A stretch of DNA of 64,000 nucleotides from Arenimonas oryziterrae DSM 21050 = YC6267 (GTDB lineage: Bacteria > Pseudomonadota > Gammaproteobacteria > Xanthomonadales > Xanthomonadaceae): assembly GCF_000420545.1 (NCBI RefSeq), contig NZ_ATVD01000004.1, positions 62,001 through 126,000 on the forward strand. The letters run 5' to 3'. Below, piece after piece: positions 30,316-38,483 of the stretch (position 1 is its first letter; every line of letters begins with the position of its first letter). Both the position numbers and the translations under genes were made by a program. The notes under the pieces were generated by a model. It made no database searches. It was not told the DNA's origin and saw only the letters and a program-made list of their open reading frames with translations.

Positions 30316-31178
30316 CAGAAATACTCCTTGCCGCTTTCCAGAAGTTTCCTGGCGCGATCCTGCGCCAGCGTATTGACCAACGTGAAGCCCGGCGCCTTCG
30401 GGTCGGCGGCGAGCACTTCGTTCAACAGGCGATCGTGCAGCTCTTGGTTGAACACCAGGCGTGCGTAGAACTCGGCATACAGGGTCTTGGCGTAAAGGTT
30501 CTTGCCGCCGGAGATCGCGATGGCCTTCTCGAAGTACACGCGGCCCTGTTCGGGCTTGCCGCCGACGGCTTCGGGCCGCAGCGAGTTGAGCACGCCCAGA
30601 TACAGATAGGCCTGACCGTGATCGGTTTCCGGCGCGATCGCGACGACGCGGTTGAGCAGGGTTTCGATCTTCGGCAGGTCGGCGATCGCGCCCCAGTCCT
30701 CGGAATTGGCCTGCAGATAGCCGGCCCAGCTGGCTGCCAGCGCGTACATCAGGTCCGCATTGGTATCGGCGGCCACGACGGCAGCGAACTGATCGGGATC
30801 CTTGTCCAGCGCCGCGCACAAGGCGGCGTCCTGCAGGCAGGTGCCGCGACGCGCGTAGTCGAAGGATTTTCTCGACAGCCGCTGCGCACGCGGCTTGTCC
30901 TCCCCGGTGAAATTGCCGGCATAGGCCCCGTTGAGCCGGGCCGCAGCGAACAGCGTCGATGCGCCGTTCTTGTCGCCGGGTTTCTGGCCTTCGATGAGGC
31001 TGTCTAGCAGCAACAGATAGGCCGGCAAGCCGTCGCGGACGGTGGCCGGATCTTCGCTGTTAAGCACGGCCGAACCGAGGTTCTGGGCGAAGCCGTCGCT
31101 GGCCTTTTGCACGAGCGTCGAGCAGCCGCTCAGGACGAGCACGGCGGCCAGGCTGGACGGAAGAAGAAGTCGCTTCAT
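30315..31178 (-). CDS. TatT-like TRAP-associated lipoprotein (TPAT system)
   Basis: The 287-residue protein has a lipoprotein signal ending in LSGC (Cys19) and a helical, TPR-like body; it matches the TRAP transporter TatT component family. In Treponema pallidum TatT forms a ring with the binding protein TatP and is thought to hand over hydrophobic ligands such as fatty acids. Being first in the operon with DctP, DctQ and DctM directly behind, it very likely works with them. The Cys anchors it in a membrane facing the periplasm. ATG 31176-31178. Confidence 0.87.
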   Translation of the reverse strand: MKRLLLPSSLAAVLVLSGCSTLVQKASDGFAQNLGSAVLNSEDPATVRDGLPAYLLLLDSLIEGQKPGDKNGASTLFAAARLNGAYAGNFTGEDKPRAQRLSRKSFDYARRGTCLQDAALCAALDKDPDQFAAVVAADTNADLMYALAASWAGYLQANSEDWGAIADLPKIETLLNRVVAIAPETDHGQAYLYLGVLNSLRPEAVGGKPEQGRVYFEKAIAISGGKNLYAKTLYAEFYARLVFNQELHDRLLNEVLAADPKAPGFTLVNTLAQDRARKLLESGKEYF

Positions 31179-31200
31179 GCGGCGCAGTTTCCCACAGTCC

Positions 31201-32088
31201 TTATGACAACATCGCCTCGGAATTCGCGTTCGCTTCCGCCGCTTCCGCGGCTTCGAGCGTGTTCTGCATCAGGGTGGCGACGGTCATCGGGCCGACCCCG
31301 CCCGGCACCGGCGTGATCCAGCTCGCGCGCGCCGCCGCCGCCTCGAAACCGACGTCGCCGACCAGACGGCCATCGTCCATACGGTTGATGCCGACATCGA
31401 TGACCACCGCCCCGGGTTTCACCCACTCTCCCGGCACCAGATCGGGGCGACCCACCGCGACCACAAGGATGTCCGCCTGGCGCACCTGGGCTTCGAGCAC
31501 CGCGCGCGGCGTGAACTTGTGGCAGCTGATCGTGGTGCAACCGGCGATGAGCAGTTCCAGCGCCATCGGTCGGCCCACATGGTTGCTGACGCCCACGATC
31601 ACGGCGGTCTGGCCGCGCACCGGGCGATCGGTGTAGGCCAGCAGGGTCGTGATACCACGCGGCGTGCACGGACGCAGGCCGAACTGACGCAGGGCCAGGT
31701 GACCGACGTTTTCCGGATGGAAGCCGTCGACGTCTTTGCGCGGATCGATGCGGTGGATCAGCCAGTTGCCGTCGCGATCGCCCGGCAGCGGCAGCTGCAG
31801 CAGGATGCCGTGAATCTTCGGATCGGCATTGAGCCGGTCGATCAGGGCGGCGAGCTCGGTATCGGAAGTTTCCGCGGGCAGGTCGAAATCGTAGGCCTTG
31901 ATGCCCACCTTTTTGCAGGCGCGGCGTTTGTTGCGCACATAGACCGACGAGGCCGGATCGGCACCGACGAGGATCACCGCCAGCCCCGGACGCGGCTTGC
32001 CCTCGGCCACCCGGCTCTCGACGCGCTTGGCGAGGTCATCGAGCAGGGCGTCGGCGATGCGCTTGCCGTCGAGGATTCGGGCGGTCAT
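31201..32088 (-). CDS. folD: bifunctional methylenetetrahydrofolate dehydrogenase/cyclohydrolase
   Basis: The 295-residue FolD has the catalytic segment [13 protein letters not shown] (Lys near residue 56), the Rossmann motif [14 protein letters not shown] and the C-terminal [10 protein letters not shown]. It interconverts 5,10-methylene- and 10-formyl-tetrahydrofolate for purine and formate metabolism. The ATG at 32086-32088 starts the family N-terminus MTARILDGK; the upstream frame has no such match. The gene is divergent from the DUF1244 gene. Confidence 0.96.
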   Translation of the reverse strand: MTARILDGKRIADALLDDLAKRVESRVAEGKPRPGLAVILVGADPASSVYVRNKRRACKKVGIKAYDFDLPAETSDTELAALIDRLNADPKIHGILLQLPLPGDRDGNWLIHRIDPRKDVDGFHPENVGHLALRQFGLRPCTPRGITTLLAYTDRPVRGQTAVIVGVSNHVGRPMALELLIAGCTTISCHKFTPRAVLEAQVRQADILVVAVGRPDLVPGEWVKPGAVVIDVGINRMDDGRLVGDVGFEAAAARASWITPVPGGVGPMTVATLMQNTLEAAEAAEANANSEAMLS

Positions 32089-32214
32089 GCAGGGTCCTTG
32101 AAAGCCGGGGCATGCGACAAGCCTCACAGCCTGCCGCAAAATGGCGACGGGCGTGGCGACCAAGATCGAACGCCGGAACCGCAATTATCCTTGAACCGAG
32201 GCCCGCGCCGCCAT

Positions 32215-32508
32215 ATGAACCGCTCCGTCGAACTCGAAGCCGCTGCCTTCCGGCGCCTGCTCGCGCATCTCGATGCCCGCAAGGACGTGCAGAACATCGA
32301 TCTGATGATCACCGGCGGTTTCTGCCGCAACTGCTTGGCCGACTGGTATCGCGAGGCCGCCGAACAAGCCGGCCAGTCGCTGAGCAAGGATCAGGCGCGC
32401 GAACTCATCTACGGCGAGCCCTTCGCCGAATGGAAAGCCAAACACCAGCCGGAGGCAACGCCGGAGCAACTGGCGGCCTTCACCGCCGCGCAGAAACGGC
32501 ACCCCTGA
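32215..32508 (+). CDS. DUF1244 family protein
   Basis: This small, 97-residue protein of the DUF1244 family has the conserved core DLMITGGFCRNCLADWY (about 29-45) and a C-terminal DEARELIYG-like stretch (DQARELIYGEPF). The two Cys in FCRNC could bind a metal. Function is unknown. ATG 32215-32217; divergent from folD with a 126-base spacer, followed by a clear terminator. Confidence 0.88.
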   Translation: MNRSVELEAAAFRRLLAHLDARKDVQNIDLMITGGFCRNCLADWYREAAEQAGQSLSKDQARELIYGEPFAEWKAKHQPEATPEQLAAFTAAQKRHP

Positions 32509-32514
32509 AAACAG

Positions 32515-32549
32515 AAACGCCCCAGCTTGCACCGGGGCGTTTCGTTTTT
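32515..32549 (+). terminator. Rho-independent terminator after the DUF1244 gene
   Basis: A 9-bp stem (AAACGCCCC/GGGGCGTTT) with a 10-base loop is followed by CGTTTTTC. It lies between two convergent genes, and the opposite strand carries CTGTTTTC, so it may work in both directions. Confidence 0.85.
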
Positions 32550-32567
32550 CCCTGACGAGGGGAGAAC

Positions 32568-32990
32568 TCAGGCTGCGCGACGGCCGCGCTTGACCGGACG
32601 CTTGGCGACCGGCTTCTTCTTCGCCGCAGTGCGCTTGATGGCTTTCTTCTTGACGCCGAACTTGGCCAGCACCGGCGCGAGGCGGGTTTCAGCCTGGGTC
32701 TTGGCTTCGCTGGCGAGAGCGATGACCTTCTTCTGCATCGGACCGACGGACGCCTTGGCCTGCTTGCGCAGCGCCACAACTTTGCCGCTGACCGTTTCTA
32801 CCGCGTCCTGGACGGCGGCTTCGGCGCGGGCACGCAGGTCGGCGGCGCCTTCCAGGGTGTCGGCATAGGACTTGATCGCCTGCTTGCGACCGAGGGAGAC
32901 CGCGCCGATGCCGGCGAGCAGGAGCTCGCGCGGTTGTACCGGCGCGTTCTTGGTCGCACGGGGGGTGCGTTTGCTGATTTTACGGGCCAT
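32568..32990 (-). CDS. phasin-like poly(hydroxyalkanoate) granule-associated protein with basic tail
   Basis: The 140-residue protein has a phasin-like helical body (about 18-110), rich in Ala and heptad-like, followed by a Lys/Pro/Ala-rich tail (KKKAIKRTAAKKKPVAKRPVKRG). Phasin bodies coat polyester granules, and PhaF-type proteins add a histone-H1-like DNA-binding tail that helps segregate granules with the nucleoid. The tail here suggests DNA contact. No PHA synthase is in the window, so this function is inferred. ATG 32988-32990; divergent from the TPR gene. Confidence 0.75.
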   Translation of the reverse strand: MARKISKRTPRATKNAPVQPRELLLAGIGAVSLGRKQAIKSYADTLEGAADLRARAEAAVQDAVETVSGKVVALRKQAKASVGPMQKKVIALASEAKTQAETRLAPVLAKFGVKKKAIKRTAAKKKPVAKRPVKRGRRAA

Positions 32991-33138
32991 GGAAACCTCG
33001 AGACTGGGGAGTGGGGCCGTACGTGGCCGGATGGAACGACCCGAGTCTCAGTAGTCGTGGCTGAGCTTTCACACTAGGGTGACGGCTTGTCAGCCCGAAT
33101 GGCGCACGACATCCTTGTCCCCCGACCAGGAGAATCAC

Positions 33139-33996
33139 ATGGCGACCAAGAAATCAGGCTGGGCGAAATTTCCTCACGACGCCAAGGCCTACGACCTCGC
33201 CGGCGACAAGCTCAAGAAAGCCTGGCCGACCCTGCATGCCGGCGATGGCGAACCCTACCCCGACGACAAGCGCGCCGCCGCCCTGATCAAGGCCGCCGGC
33301 AAGGCCGCACCGAAGGGACTGGACGCGGCAGCGCTGGCCGCGCATTTGCAGGACGCCTGGCGCGCCTTCCATCACGGCGACTTCCAGCAGGCGTTCGAGG
33401 CCGGCGAAGCCCTCGGCCCGATCGGTGCATCGGTCGCGGTCAAGGCGCTCGGCATCCACGCGACCTACCTGGTCGACGACGAAGACGAACAGCTCAAGCG
33501 TTACGAACAGGCCGGCAAGCTCGCCGAAGCCGCGATCGCCGCCCTGCCCTCCGAAGCGAACAGCCACTATCGCTACGCCTTCGCCATGGGCCGCTACAGC
33601 CAGGGCATCAGCATCGGCAAGGCCCTCAAGATGGGTCTGGCGGGCAAGGTGCGCGAAAAACTCGAAGCCGCGCTCAAGCTCGATAGCAAGCACGCCGAAG
33701 CGCATACCGCGCTGGCGCTGTATCACGCCGAGATCATCGGCAAGATCGGTGCGTTGATCGGTGGCATGACCTACGGCGCCAAGGCCGCGGAAGCCGAAAA
33801 GCACATCCAGACCGCGCTCAAGCTCACGCCCGACTCGCCGATCGCGCATGTCGAGAACGGCAACCTGCTCCTGCTGCTGCACGGCGACAAGAAGGAAGAC
33901 CAGGCCGCCGCAGCCTACGAAAAAGCCGGCAAGCTCAAGCCGCGCGATGCGATGGAAAAACTCGACAGCGAGTACGCGCGCGCGCAACTCGAATGA
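33139..33996 (+). CDS. TPR-like repeat protein of unknown function
   Basis: The 285-residue cytosolic protein has no signal peptide and several tetratricopeptide-like helical pairs, for example around YAFAMGRYSQG, AEAHTALALYHAEIIGKIG and AEAEKHIQTALKLTPDSPIAH. The ATG (33139-33141) has a good AGGAGA site 5-8 bases upstream. The stop overlaps the following glycosyltransferase ATG as ATGA, so the two may be co-translated. Members of this TPR family are common in Xanthomonadales, but I recognise no defined function. A role as a scaffold for the glycosyltransferase is a guess from proximity. Confidence 0.82.
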   Translation: MATKKSGWAKFPHDAKAYDLAGDKLKKAWPTLHAGDGEPYPDDKRAAALIKAAGKAAPKGLDAAALAAHLQDAWRAFHHGDFQQAFEAGEALGPIGASVAVKALGIHATYLVDDEDEQLKRYEQAGKLAEAAIAALPSEANSHYRYAFAMGRYSQGISIGKALKMGLAGKVREKLEAALKLDSKHAEAHTALALYHAEIIGKIGALIGGMTYGAKAAEAEKHIQTALKLTPDSPIAHVENGNLLLLLHGDKKEDQAAAAYEKAGKLKPRDAMEKLDSEYARAQLE

Positions 33997-35249
33997 ACGT
34001 TTTCCGCCAGGTCGTGCGCGCCATGTCGGTCCTGCAGCACCCGGTCGATCCGCGCCCGCGCCTGTTCGTCGACATCACGTTGCTGGTCCTGACCAATACG
34101 CGCACGGGCATCCAGCGCGTGTCGCGCAACATCCTGCAGCAGTGGCTGGATCAGCCGAATCTCCCGCATCGGGTCGAACCGGTGTATCTGTGCGAGGGTG
34201 TTTTCCGGCTCGCGCGCAAGGCCGCGCGCCGCGAATTCGGTGCGATCCGCCTCAAGCGTCGCGACGTGCCGATGCGCGCGAAAGCCGGCGACCTCTTCCT
34301 CGGTCTCGAATTGGCGCCGCAACTGGTCGCCGCGAACCTGCCGGTCTACGAGCAGCTGCGCCGCGATGGCGTGCGCATCCACTTCGTCGTCTATGACCTG
34401 TTGCCGGTGCTGCATCCGGAATGGTTTCTGGCCTCGACGGCGGCGGAATTCCGCACTTGGGTGCAGACAGTGACGCGCGTCGCCGATGGCCTGGCCTGCA
34501 TTTCCGTGGCGGTCTCGGACGAAGTCAAACGCTGGTGCGACCAGAATCCGCCGCCACGCGACCGTCCGCTGGCGATTGGTCATTTCCCGCTGGGCGCCGA
34601 TCCGGAAAACCGACGCGCCATCAGATCCGTGTTCCTGCCCCCCGAAGCCGCCGATCTGCTGCTGCCGGAAACACGGTCGGTGCTGATGGTCGGCACGATC
34701 GAACCGCGCAAAGGTCACGCACAGGCGCTGGCGGCGTTCGAACGCCTCTGGGCACAGGGCGAAGCGATTCACCTGATCATCGTCGGTGCCCCGGGCTGGA
34801 AGAGCGACGCCCTCATCGAGCGCCTGAAAACGCATCCCGAAAACGGCCATCGTCTGGTCTGGCTGCCCAGCCTGGACGACGCCGGCCTGCATGCGCTCTA
34901 TCGGCATGCCACGGTGTTGCTGGCGGCCTCGCAGGGCGAAGGCTATGGCCTGCCGATCGTGGAAGCGGCGCGGCACGGGCTGCCGATTCTGGCGCGCGAC
35001 ATCCCCGTCTTCCGGGAAGTCGCCGGGGCGGGAGCCACCTATTTCCATGGCGGCGACGGCGCCTCCCTCGCCCGCGCACTGCTGGACTGGTTCGCCCATT
35101 CGGCGGCAGGCGATGCCGCCCGGCCCGAACGAATCCATCCGTTTTCCTGGGAACAAAGCGCCCGAAAACTGATGCAAGTGCTTGCCGGCAAACGTATCCG
35201 CCACGTCATCGCCGCGCCAAAGGTTGACCAAAAGCAGCCATCCGCATAA
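33993..35249 (+). CDS. family 4 (GT-B) glycosyltransferase
   Basis: The 418-residue protein has a GT-B fold: an N-terminal acceptor domain and a C-terminal domain with the family signatures GTIEPRKGHAQALAAFE and EGYGLPIVEAARHGLP, which hold the nucleotide-sugar donor. It probably builds a cell-surface polysaccharide or glycolipid. ATG 33993-33995 overlaps the TPR gene by 4 bases. No other polysaccharide genes are in the neighbourhood, so the acceptor cannot be named. Confidence 0.87.
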   Translation: MNVFRQVVRAMSVLQHPVDPRPRLFVDITLLVLTNTRTGIQRVSRNILQQWLDQPNLPHRVEPVYLCEGVFRLARKAARREFGAIRLKRRDVPMRAKAGDLFLGLELAPQLVAANLPVYEQLRRDGVRIHFVVYDLLPVLHPEWFLASTAAEFRTWVQTVTRVADGLACISVAVSDEVKRWCDQNPPPRDRPLAIGHFPLGADPENRRAIRSVFLPPEAADLLLPETRSVLMVGTIEPRKGHAQALAAFERLWAQGEAIHLIIVGAPGWKSDALIERLKTHPENGHRLVWLPSLDDAGLHALYRHATVLLAASQGEGYGLPIVEAARHGLPILARDIPVFREVAGAGATYFHGGDGASLARALLDWFAHSAAGDAARPERIHPFSWEQSARKLMQVLAGKRIRHVIAAPKVDQKQPSA

Positions 35250-35264
35250 CATTTGCCGCTCTAC

Positions 35265-35339
35265 GGGCGGTTAGCTCAGCGGTAGAGCATTGCTTTCACA
35301 CGGCAAGGGTCACAGGTTCAAGCCCTGTACCGCCCACCA
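35265..35339 (+). tRNA. tRNA-Val (anticodon CAC)
   Basis: The 75-nt tRNA has acceptor GGGCGGT/ACCGCCC, anticodon loop TTCACAC (CAC, reading GUG), T-loop TTCAAGC and an encoded CCA. It stands alone, 15 bases after the glycosyltransferase stop, and is followed by a terminator. Confidence 0.95.
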
Positions 35340-35346
35340 GATGTCC

Positions 35347-35375
35347 AAAAGGCCGGCGCAAGCCGGCTTTTTCTT
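35347..35375 (+). terminator. Rho-independent terminator after tRNA-Val
   Basis: A 6-bp stem GCCGGC repeated on both sides of a GCAA tetraloop (35352-35367) is followed by five T residues and further pyrimidines. It closes the tRNA-Val unit. Confidence 0.85.
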
Positions 35376-35392
35376 TGCGCGATCACCGGCCG

Positions 35393-35743
35393 ATGACCGA
35401 GTCCCTCCTGTTCCACCATCCCGACTGCTCCAAATCCCGGGCCGCCGTGGAACTGCTCGCACAGCACGGCCTGCGGCCGCGCCTGCTCGCCTATCTCGAG
35501 ACTCCGCCTACGGTTGCCGAAATCGAAGCTCTCCTGCGCCTGCTGGCGATCGCGCCGCGCGAGCTCATGCGCCGCGACGAACCGGAATACGCCGCGCTCG
35601 GCCTGGAAGAGACGACGCTGACGCACGACGAACTCGTTGCCGCGCTGGCCGCGAATCCGCGCCTGATCCAGCGCCCGATCCTGATCCATCGCGGGCGCGC
35701 GGCCATTGGCCGGCCGGTCGAACGCCTGCTCGATCTGCTCTGA
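35393..35743 (+). CDS. arsenate reductase-like thioredoxin-fold protein (ArsC/YfgD family)
   Basis: The 116-residue protein has the thioredoxin-like ArsC fold with the catalytic Cys in HPDCSKSRAA near residue 13, and a C-terminal RPILIHRGRAAIGRP that matches the arsenate/sulfate-binding Arg region. The family reduces arsenate with glutathione, but YfgD-type members without an ars operon often have other substrates. No arsB or arsR lies nearby. The ATG at 35393-35395 was preferred to the upstream TTG in the terminator. Confidence 0.85.
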   Translation: MTESLLFHHPDCSKSRAAVELLAQHGLRPRLLAYLETPPTVAEIEALLRLLAIAPRELMRRDEPEYAALGLEETTLTHDELVAALAANPRLIQRPILIHRGRAAIGRPVERLLDLL

Positions 35744-35755
35744 AGCCGACGCTAC

Positions 35756-37387
35756 TCAGCTGAGCTTGCTGGTGCGCAGGGCACGCACCTGCTGCGGCGG
35801 CGAAAACGCATCGGGATCGGCTTCGTTCCAGAACACCTGAAACGCCGGATGCTCGGGCAGAACACCGGTGAGCAGCTCGCCCGGTTTCAGAAACCGGTGC
35901 AGCACCGCCAGCGAGCGCACCTCCGTCGAGGAAATGCGCCGGATGATGTGCTCGGGGCCGAGCTCGTCGGGATGGTTCAGGCCGGCGGCCTGGATCAGTT
36001 CCTTGAGCGCCTTGAGCGTGTTCTGCTGGAAATTCATCACGCGCGTGGCCTTGTCCTCGGGGACGAGCGCTTGCTGCCGGCTCTGGTCCTGCGTCGCCAC
36101 ACCGGTCGGACAGCGGTCGGTGTGGCAGTTCTGCGACTGGATGCAGCCGAGCGCGAACATGTAGCCGCGCGCGGCATTGCACCAGTCCGCGCCCATCGCC
36201 AGCGTGCGCGCGATGTCGAATGCGGTGATGACCTTGCCCGCCGCCCCGAGGCGCACATGCTGGCGAAGATTCAGGCCTACGAGCGTGTTGTGCACGAGCA
36301 GCAAGGCTTCGCGCAGCGGCGCGCCGACGTGGTCGGTGAATTCCAGCGGCGCCGCACCGGTGCCGCCCTCGCCGCCGTCGACGACGATGAAGTCGGGATA
36401 GATCCCCGTCTCCTGCATCGCTTTGGCAATCGCGAACCATTCCCAGGGATGACCGACCGCGAGCTTGAAGCCCGTCGGCTTGCCGCCGGACAACGTGCGC
36501 AGGCGATCGACGAACTGCAGCAGTCCGCGCGGCGTCGAAAACGCCGAATGCCGCGCCGGCGAAACGCAGTCCACGCCTGCGGGAACGCCGCGCGCCGCGG
36601 CGATTTCCGGCGAGACCTTGGCGCCGGGAAGCACGCCGCCGTGACCGGGTTTGGCGCCTTGCGACAGTTTCACCTCGATCATCTTCACCTGCTCGGTGCA
36701 GGCATTGGCGATGAAGTTCTCTTCGCTGAATCCGCCGGAAGAATCCCGGCAACCGAAATAGCCCGAGCCGATTTCCCAGACGAGATCGCCGCCCTTCTCC
36801 CGGTGGTATTGCGAGATCGAGCCTTCGCCGGTGTCGTGATAGAAGCCGCCGCGTCGCGCGCCCTCGTTGAGCGCGCGAATGGCGTTCGCCGACAGCGCGC
36901 CGAAACTCATCGCCGAAATATTGAACACGCTCGCCGCATACGGCTTGGCACGGCCAGCACCGATGGTGATGCGGAAATCGTGCGTGGCCAACTCGGTCGG
37001 CGCGAGCGAATGGTTGATCCATTCGTACTTGTCGTCGTAGACGTTGAGCTGGGTGCCGAACGGGCGCTTGTCGAGTACGTTCTTGGCGCGCTGGTAGACG
37101 ATCGCGCGCTGCGAGCGCGAGAACGGCCGTTCGTCGGTGTCGGCCTCGATAAAGTACTGGCGGATTTCCGGGCCGATGCCTTCGAGTGCATACCGGAAAT
37201 GCGCCATCACCGGATAGTTCCGTCGCACCGCGTGCCGGGTCTGCAACAGATCCCAGCAACCGATCAGGGCCAGCACCGAGAACAACAAGGCCGGCCAGAA
37301 CCACGCCAGCGACCAGGCCAGTCCCGACAGCGACACCAGCGCCATCACCACACACACGGCAAACACCCAGTAGCGGGATGGCAGCAT
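35756..37387 (-). CDS. membrane-anchored glutamate synthase-like FMN protein
   Basis: The 543-residue protein has two N-terminal membrane helices (WVFAVCVVMALVSLSGLAW and FWPALLFSVLALIGC) followed by an FMN-binding barrel of the glutamate synthase large-subunit type. The Cys motif CIQSQNCHTDRCPTGVA (about 432) is the 3Fe-4S ligand pattern of GltB. There is no amidotransferase domain, so it cannot make glutamate from glutamine by itself; such stand-alone proteins are called FMN-binding glutamate synthase family, and their reaction is not established. The ATG at 37385-37387 follows a GTG one codon earlier. It lies alone between arsC-like and tRNA genes. Confidence 0.88.
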   Translation of the reverse strand: MLPSRYWVFAVCVVMALVSLSGLAWSLAWFWPALLFSVLALIGCWDLLQTRHAVRRNYPVMAHFRYALEGIGPEIRQYFIEADTDERPFSRSQRAIVYQRAKNVLDKRPFGTQLNVYDDKYEWINHSLAPTELATHDFRITIGAGRAKPYAASVFNISAMSFGALSANAIRALNEGARRGGFYHDTGEGSISQYHREKGGDLVWEIGSGYFGCRDSSGGFSEENFIANACTEQVKMIEVKLSQGAKPGHGGVLPGAKVSPEIAAARGVPAGVDCVSPARHSAFSTPRGLLQFVDRLRTLSGGKPTGFKLAVGHPWEWFAIAKAMQETGIYPDFIVVDGGEGGTGAAPLEFTDHVGAPLREALLLVHNTLVGLNLRQHVRLGAAGKVITAFDIARTLAMGADWCNAARGYMFALGCIQSQNCHTDRCPTGVATQDQSRQQALVPEDKATRVMNFQQNTLKALKELIQAAGLNHPDELGPEHIIRRISSTEVRSLAVLHRFLKPGELLTGVLPEHPAFQVFWNEADPDAFSPPQQVRALRTSKLS

Positions 37388-37439
37388 CACCGGCTCCTTC
37401 AGCGCAATGACGGCAGCATAGCGAGGCGCGTGAGTCTTG

Positions 37440-37526
37440 TGGTGCCCGGGGTGGGGATCGAACCCACATGGCCTTGCGGCCGGGGGATTTTAAGTCCCAT
37501 GCGTCTACCAGTTTCGCCACCCGGGC
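37440..37526 (-). tRNA. tRNA-Leu (anticodon TAA)
   Basis: The 87-nt tRNA has acceptor GCCCGGG/CCCGGGC, anticodon loop CTTAAAA (TAA), a long variable arm (CGGCC-GCAA-GGCCA), T-loop TTCGATC and an encoded ACCA. It is last of the three tRNAs after pgsA, as leuZ in E. coli. Confidence 0.96.
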
Positions 37527-37570
37527 GGCGCGGCGCCATGTTGCCGCATTCGCGGCGCAGGCGACAGCAG

Positions 37571-37602
37571 GCAAAAAAAAGCCCCGCCGAAGCGGGGCTT
37601 TG
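37571..37602 (-). terminator. Rho-independent terminator after tRNA-Cys
   Basis: On the minus strand GCCCCGC-TTCG-GCGGGGC is followed by eight T residues. It is a textbook UUCG-loop hairpin between tRNA-Cys and tRNA-Leu, so the leucine tRNA probably has its own start or depends on read-through. Confidence 0.9.
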
Positions 37603-37605
37603 CAT

Positions 37606-37679
37606 TGGAGGCCGAGGTCGGAATTGAACCGGCGTACGCGGATTTGCAGTCCGCTGCATAACCACTCTGCCACCCGGCC
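37606..37679 (-). tRNA. tRNA-Cys (anticodon GCA)
   Basis: The 74-nt tRNA has acceptor GGCCGGG/CTCGGCC, anticodon loop CTGCAAA (GCA) and encoded TCCA. The T stem reads GCCGG against CCGAC, leaving one C-A mismatch where CCGGC would be normal. It lies between tRNA-Gly and tRNA-Leu, as cysT in E. coli. Confidence 0.94.
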
Positions 37680-37727
37680 AAGGGTGCATGGCGAAAGATT
37701 AGCGCGTTGCCGCGACCAATCAAGCCC

Positions 37728-37757
37728 TAAAAAAAAACCTCGGCGAACCGAGGTTTT
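37728..37757 (-). terminator. Rho-independent terminator after tRNA-Gly
   Basis: On the minus strand AACCTCGG-TTCG-CCGAGGTT is followed by a long T-run (nine). It is the second UUCG-type hairpin of this tRNA group. Confidence 0.9.
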
Positions 37758-37763
37758 TGAACC

Positions 37764-37839
<76 letters not shown>

Positions 37840-37925
37840 AGGAGACGCGTATTTTTGGCGATTGACGCTTTCATGTCAACACCCTTTCCGGCAAAAAGTT
37901 CGGAAAGCGGCGCCAGTGCTGGCTC

Positions 37926-38483
37926 TTAGCCCTTGCTCATGGTCGGCCAGGCGGCCCGCAGATAGTCCGCACCCGACCACAACGTCAGGGCCGCCGCCAC
38001 CGCGAGCAGCCATTCGCCGATCTTGAAGATCGGCAATCCAAGCAGCGGCTCGTGAAAAATGAGGCAACTGATCGCCACCATCTGCACGATCGTCTTGATC
38101 TTGCCCAGGCCGGCGACTTTCACCAGGCCATGCGCGCCCATCTGCGCCATCCATTCGCGCAAGGCTGAAATGGTGATCTCGCGACCCACGATGACCGCTG
38201 AAAGCAGGGCCATCCACGCCGTCGGATGCGCCTGCACGACGATGAACAGCGCCACCGTCACCGCCAGTTTGTCCGCGACCGGATCGAGAAACGCACCGAA
38301 GGCCGAATACATGTCGTATCGCCGCGCCACCCAGCCATCGAGCCAGTCGGTGAGCGCGCCCAGCACGAACACCGCCGTCGCGACGATATTGCTCCAGGGG
38401 CTTTTCCAGTAGAACACCAGCGCCAGCACCGGAATGAGCACGATGCGGAACAGGGTCAACAGGGTCGGGATCGTCAGTCTCAC
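37926..38483 (-). CDS. pgsA: CDP-diacylglycerol-glycerol-3-phosphate 3-phosphatidyltransferase
   Basis: The 185-residue inner-membrane enzyme of the CDP-alcohol phosphatidyltransferase family has the full catalytic motif DWLDGWVARR...GAFLDPVADK (DxxDG...G...D...D). It makes phosphatidylglycerol phosphate, the first committed step to phosphatidylglycerol. The start is GTG (38481-38483), directly abutting the uvrC stop at 38484, so the pair is likely translated together. The uvrC-pgsA-glyW-cysT-leuZ order matches E. coli. Confidence 0.95.
   Translation of the reverse strand: MRLTIPTLLTLFRIVLIPVLALVFYWKSPWSNIVATAVFVLGALTDWLDGWVARRYDMYSAFGAFLDPVADKLAVTVALFIVVQAHPTAWMALLSAVIVGREITISALREWMAQMGAHGLVKVAGLGKIKTIVQMVAISCLIFHEPLLGLPIFKIGEWLLAVAAALTLWSGADYLRAAWPTMSKG

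Noticed and set aside
33154-33987. Minus-strand frame of 277 codons
   Set aside because: Antisense to the TPR gene, which has a ribosome site and coupled downstream gene.
35347-37757. Repeated hairpins near tRNA genes considered as a mobile repeat family
   Set aside because: Each is a tRNA terminator with its own stem sequence; only the tetraloop type is shared.
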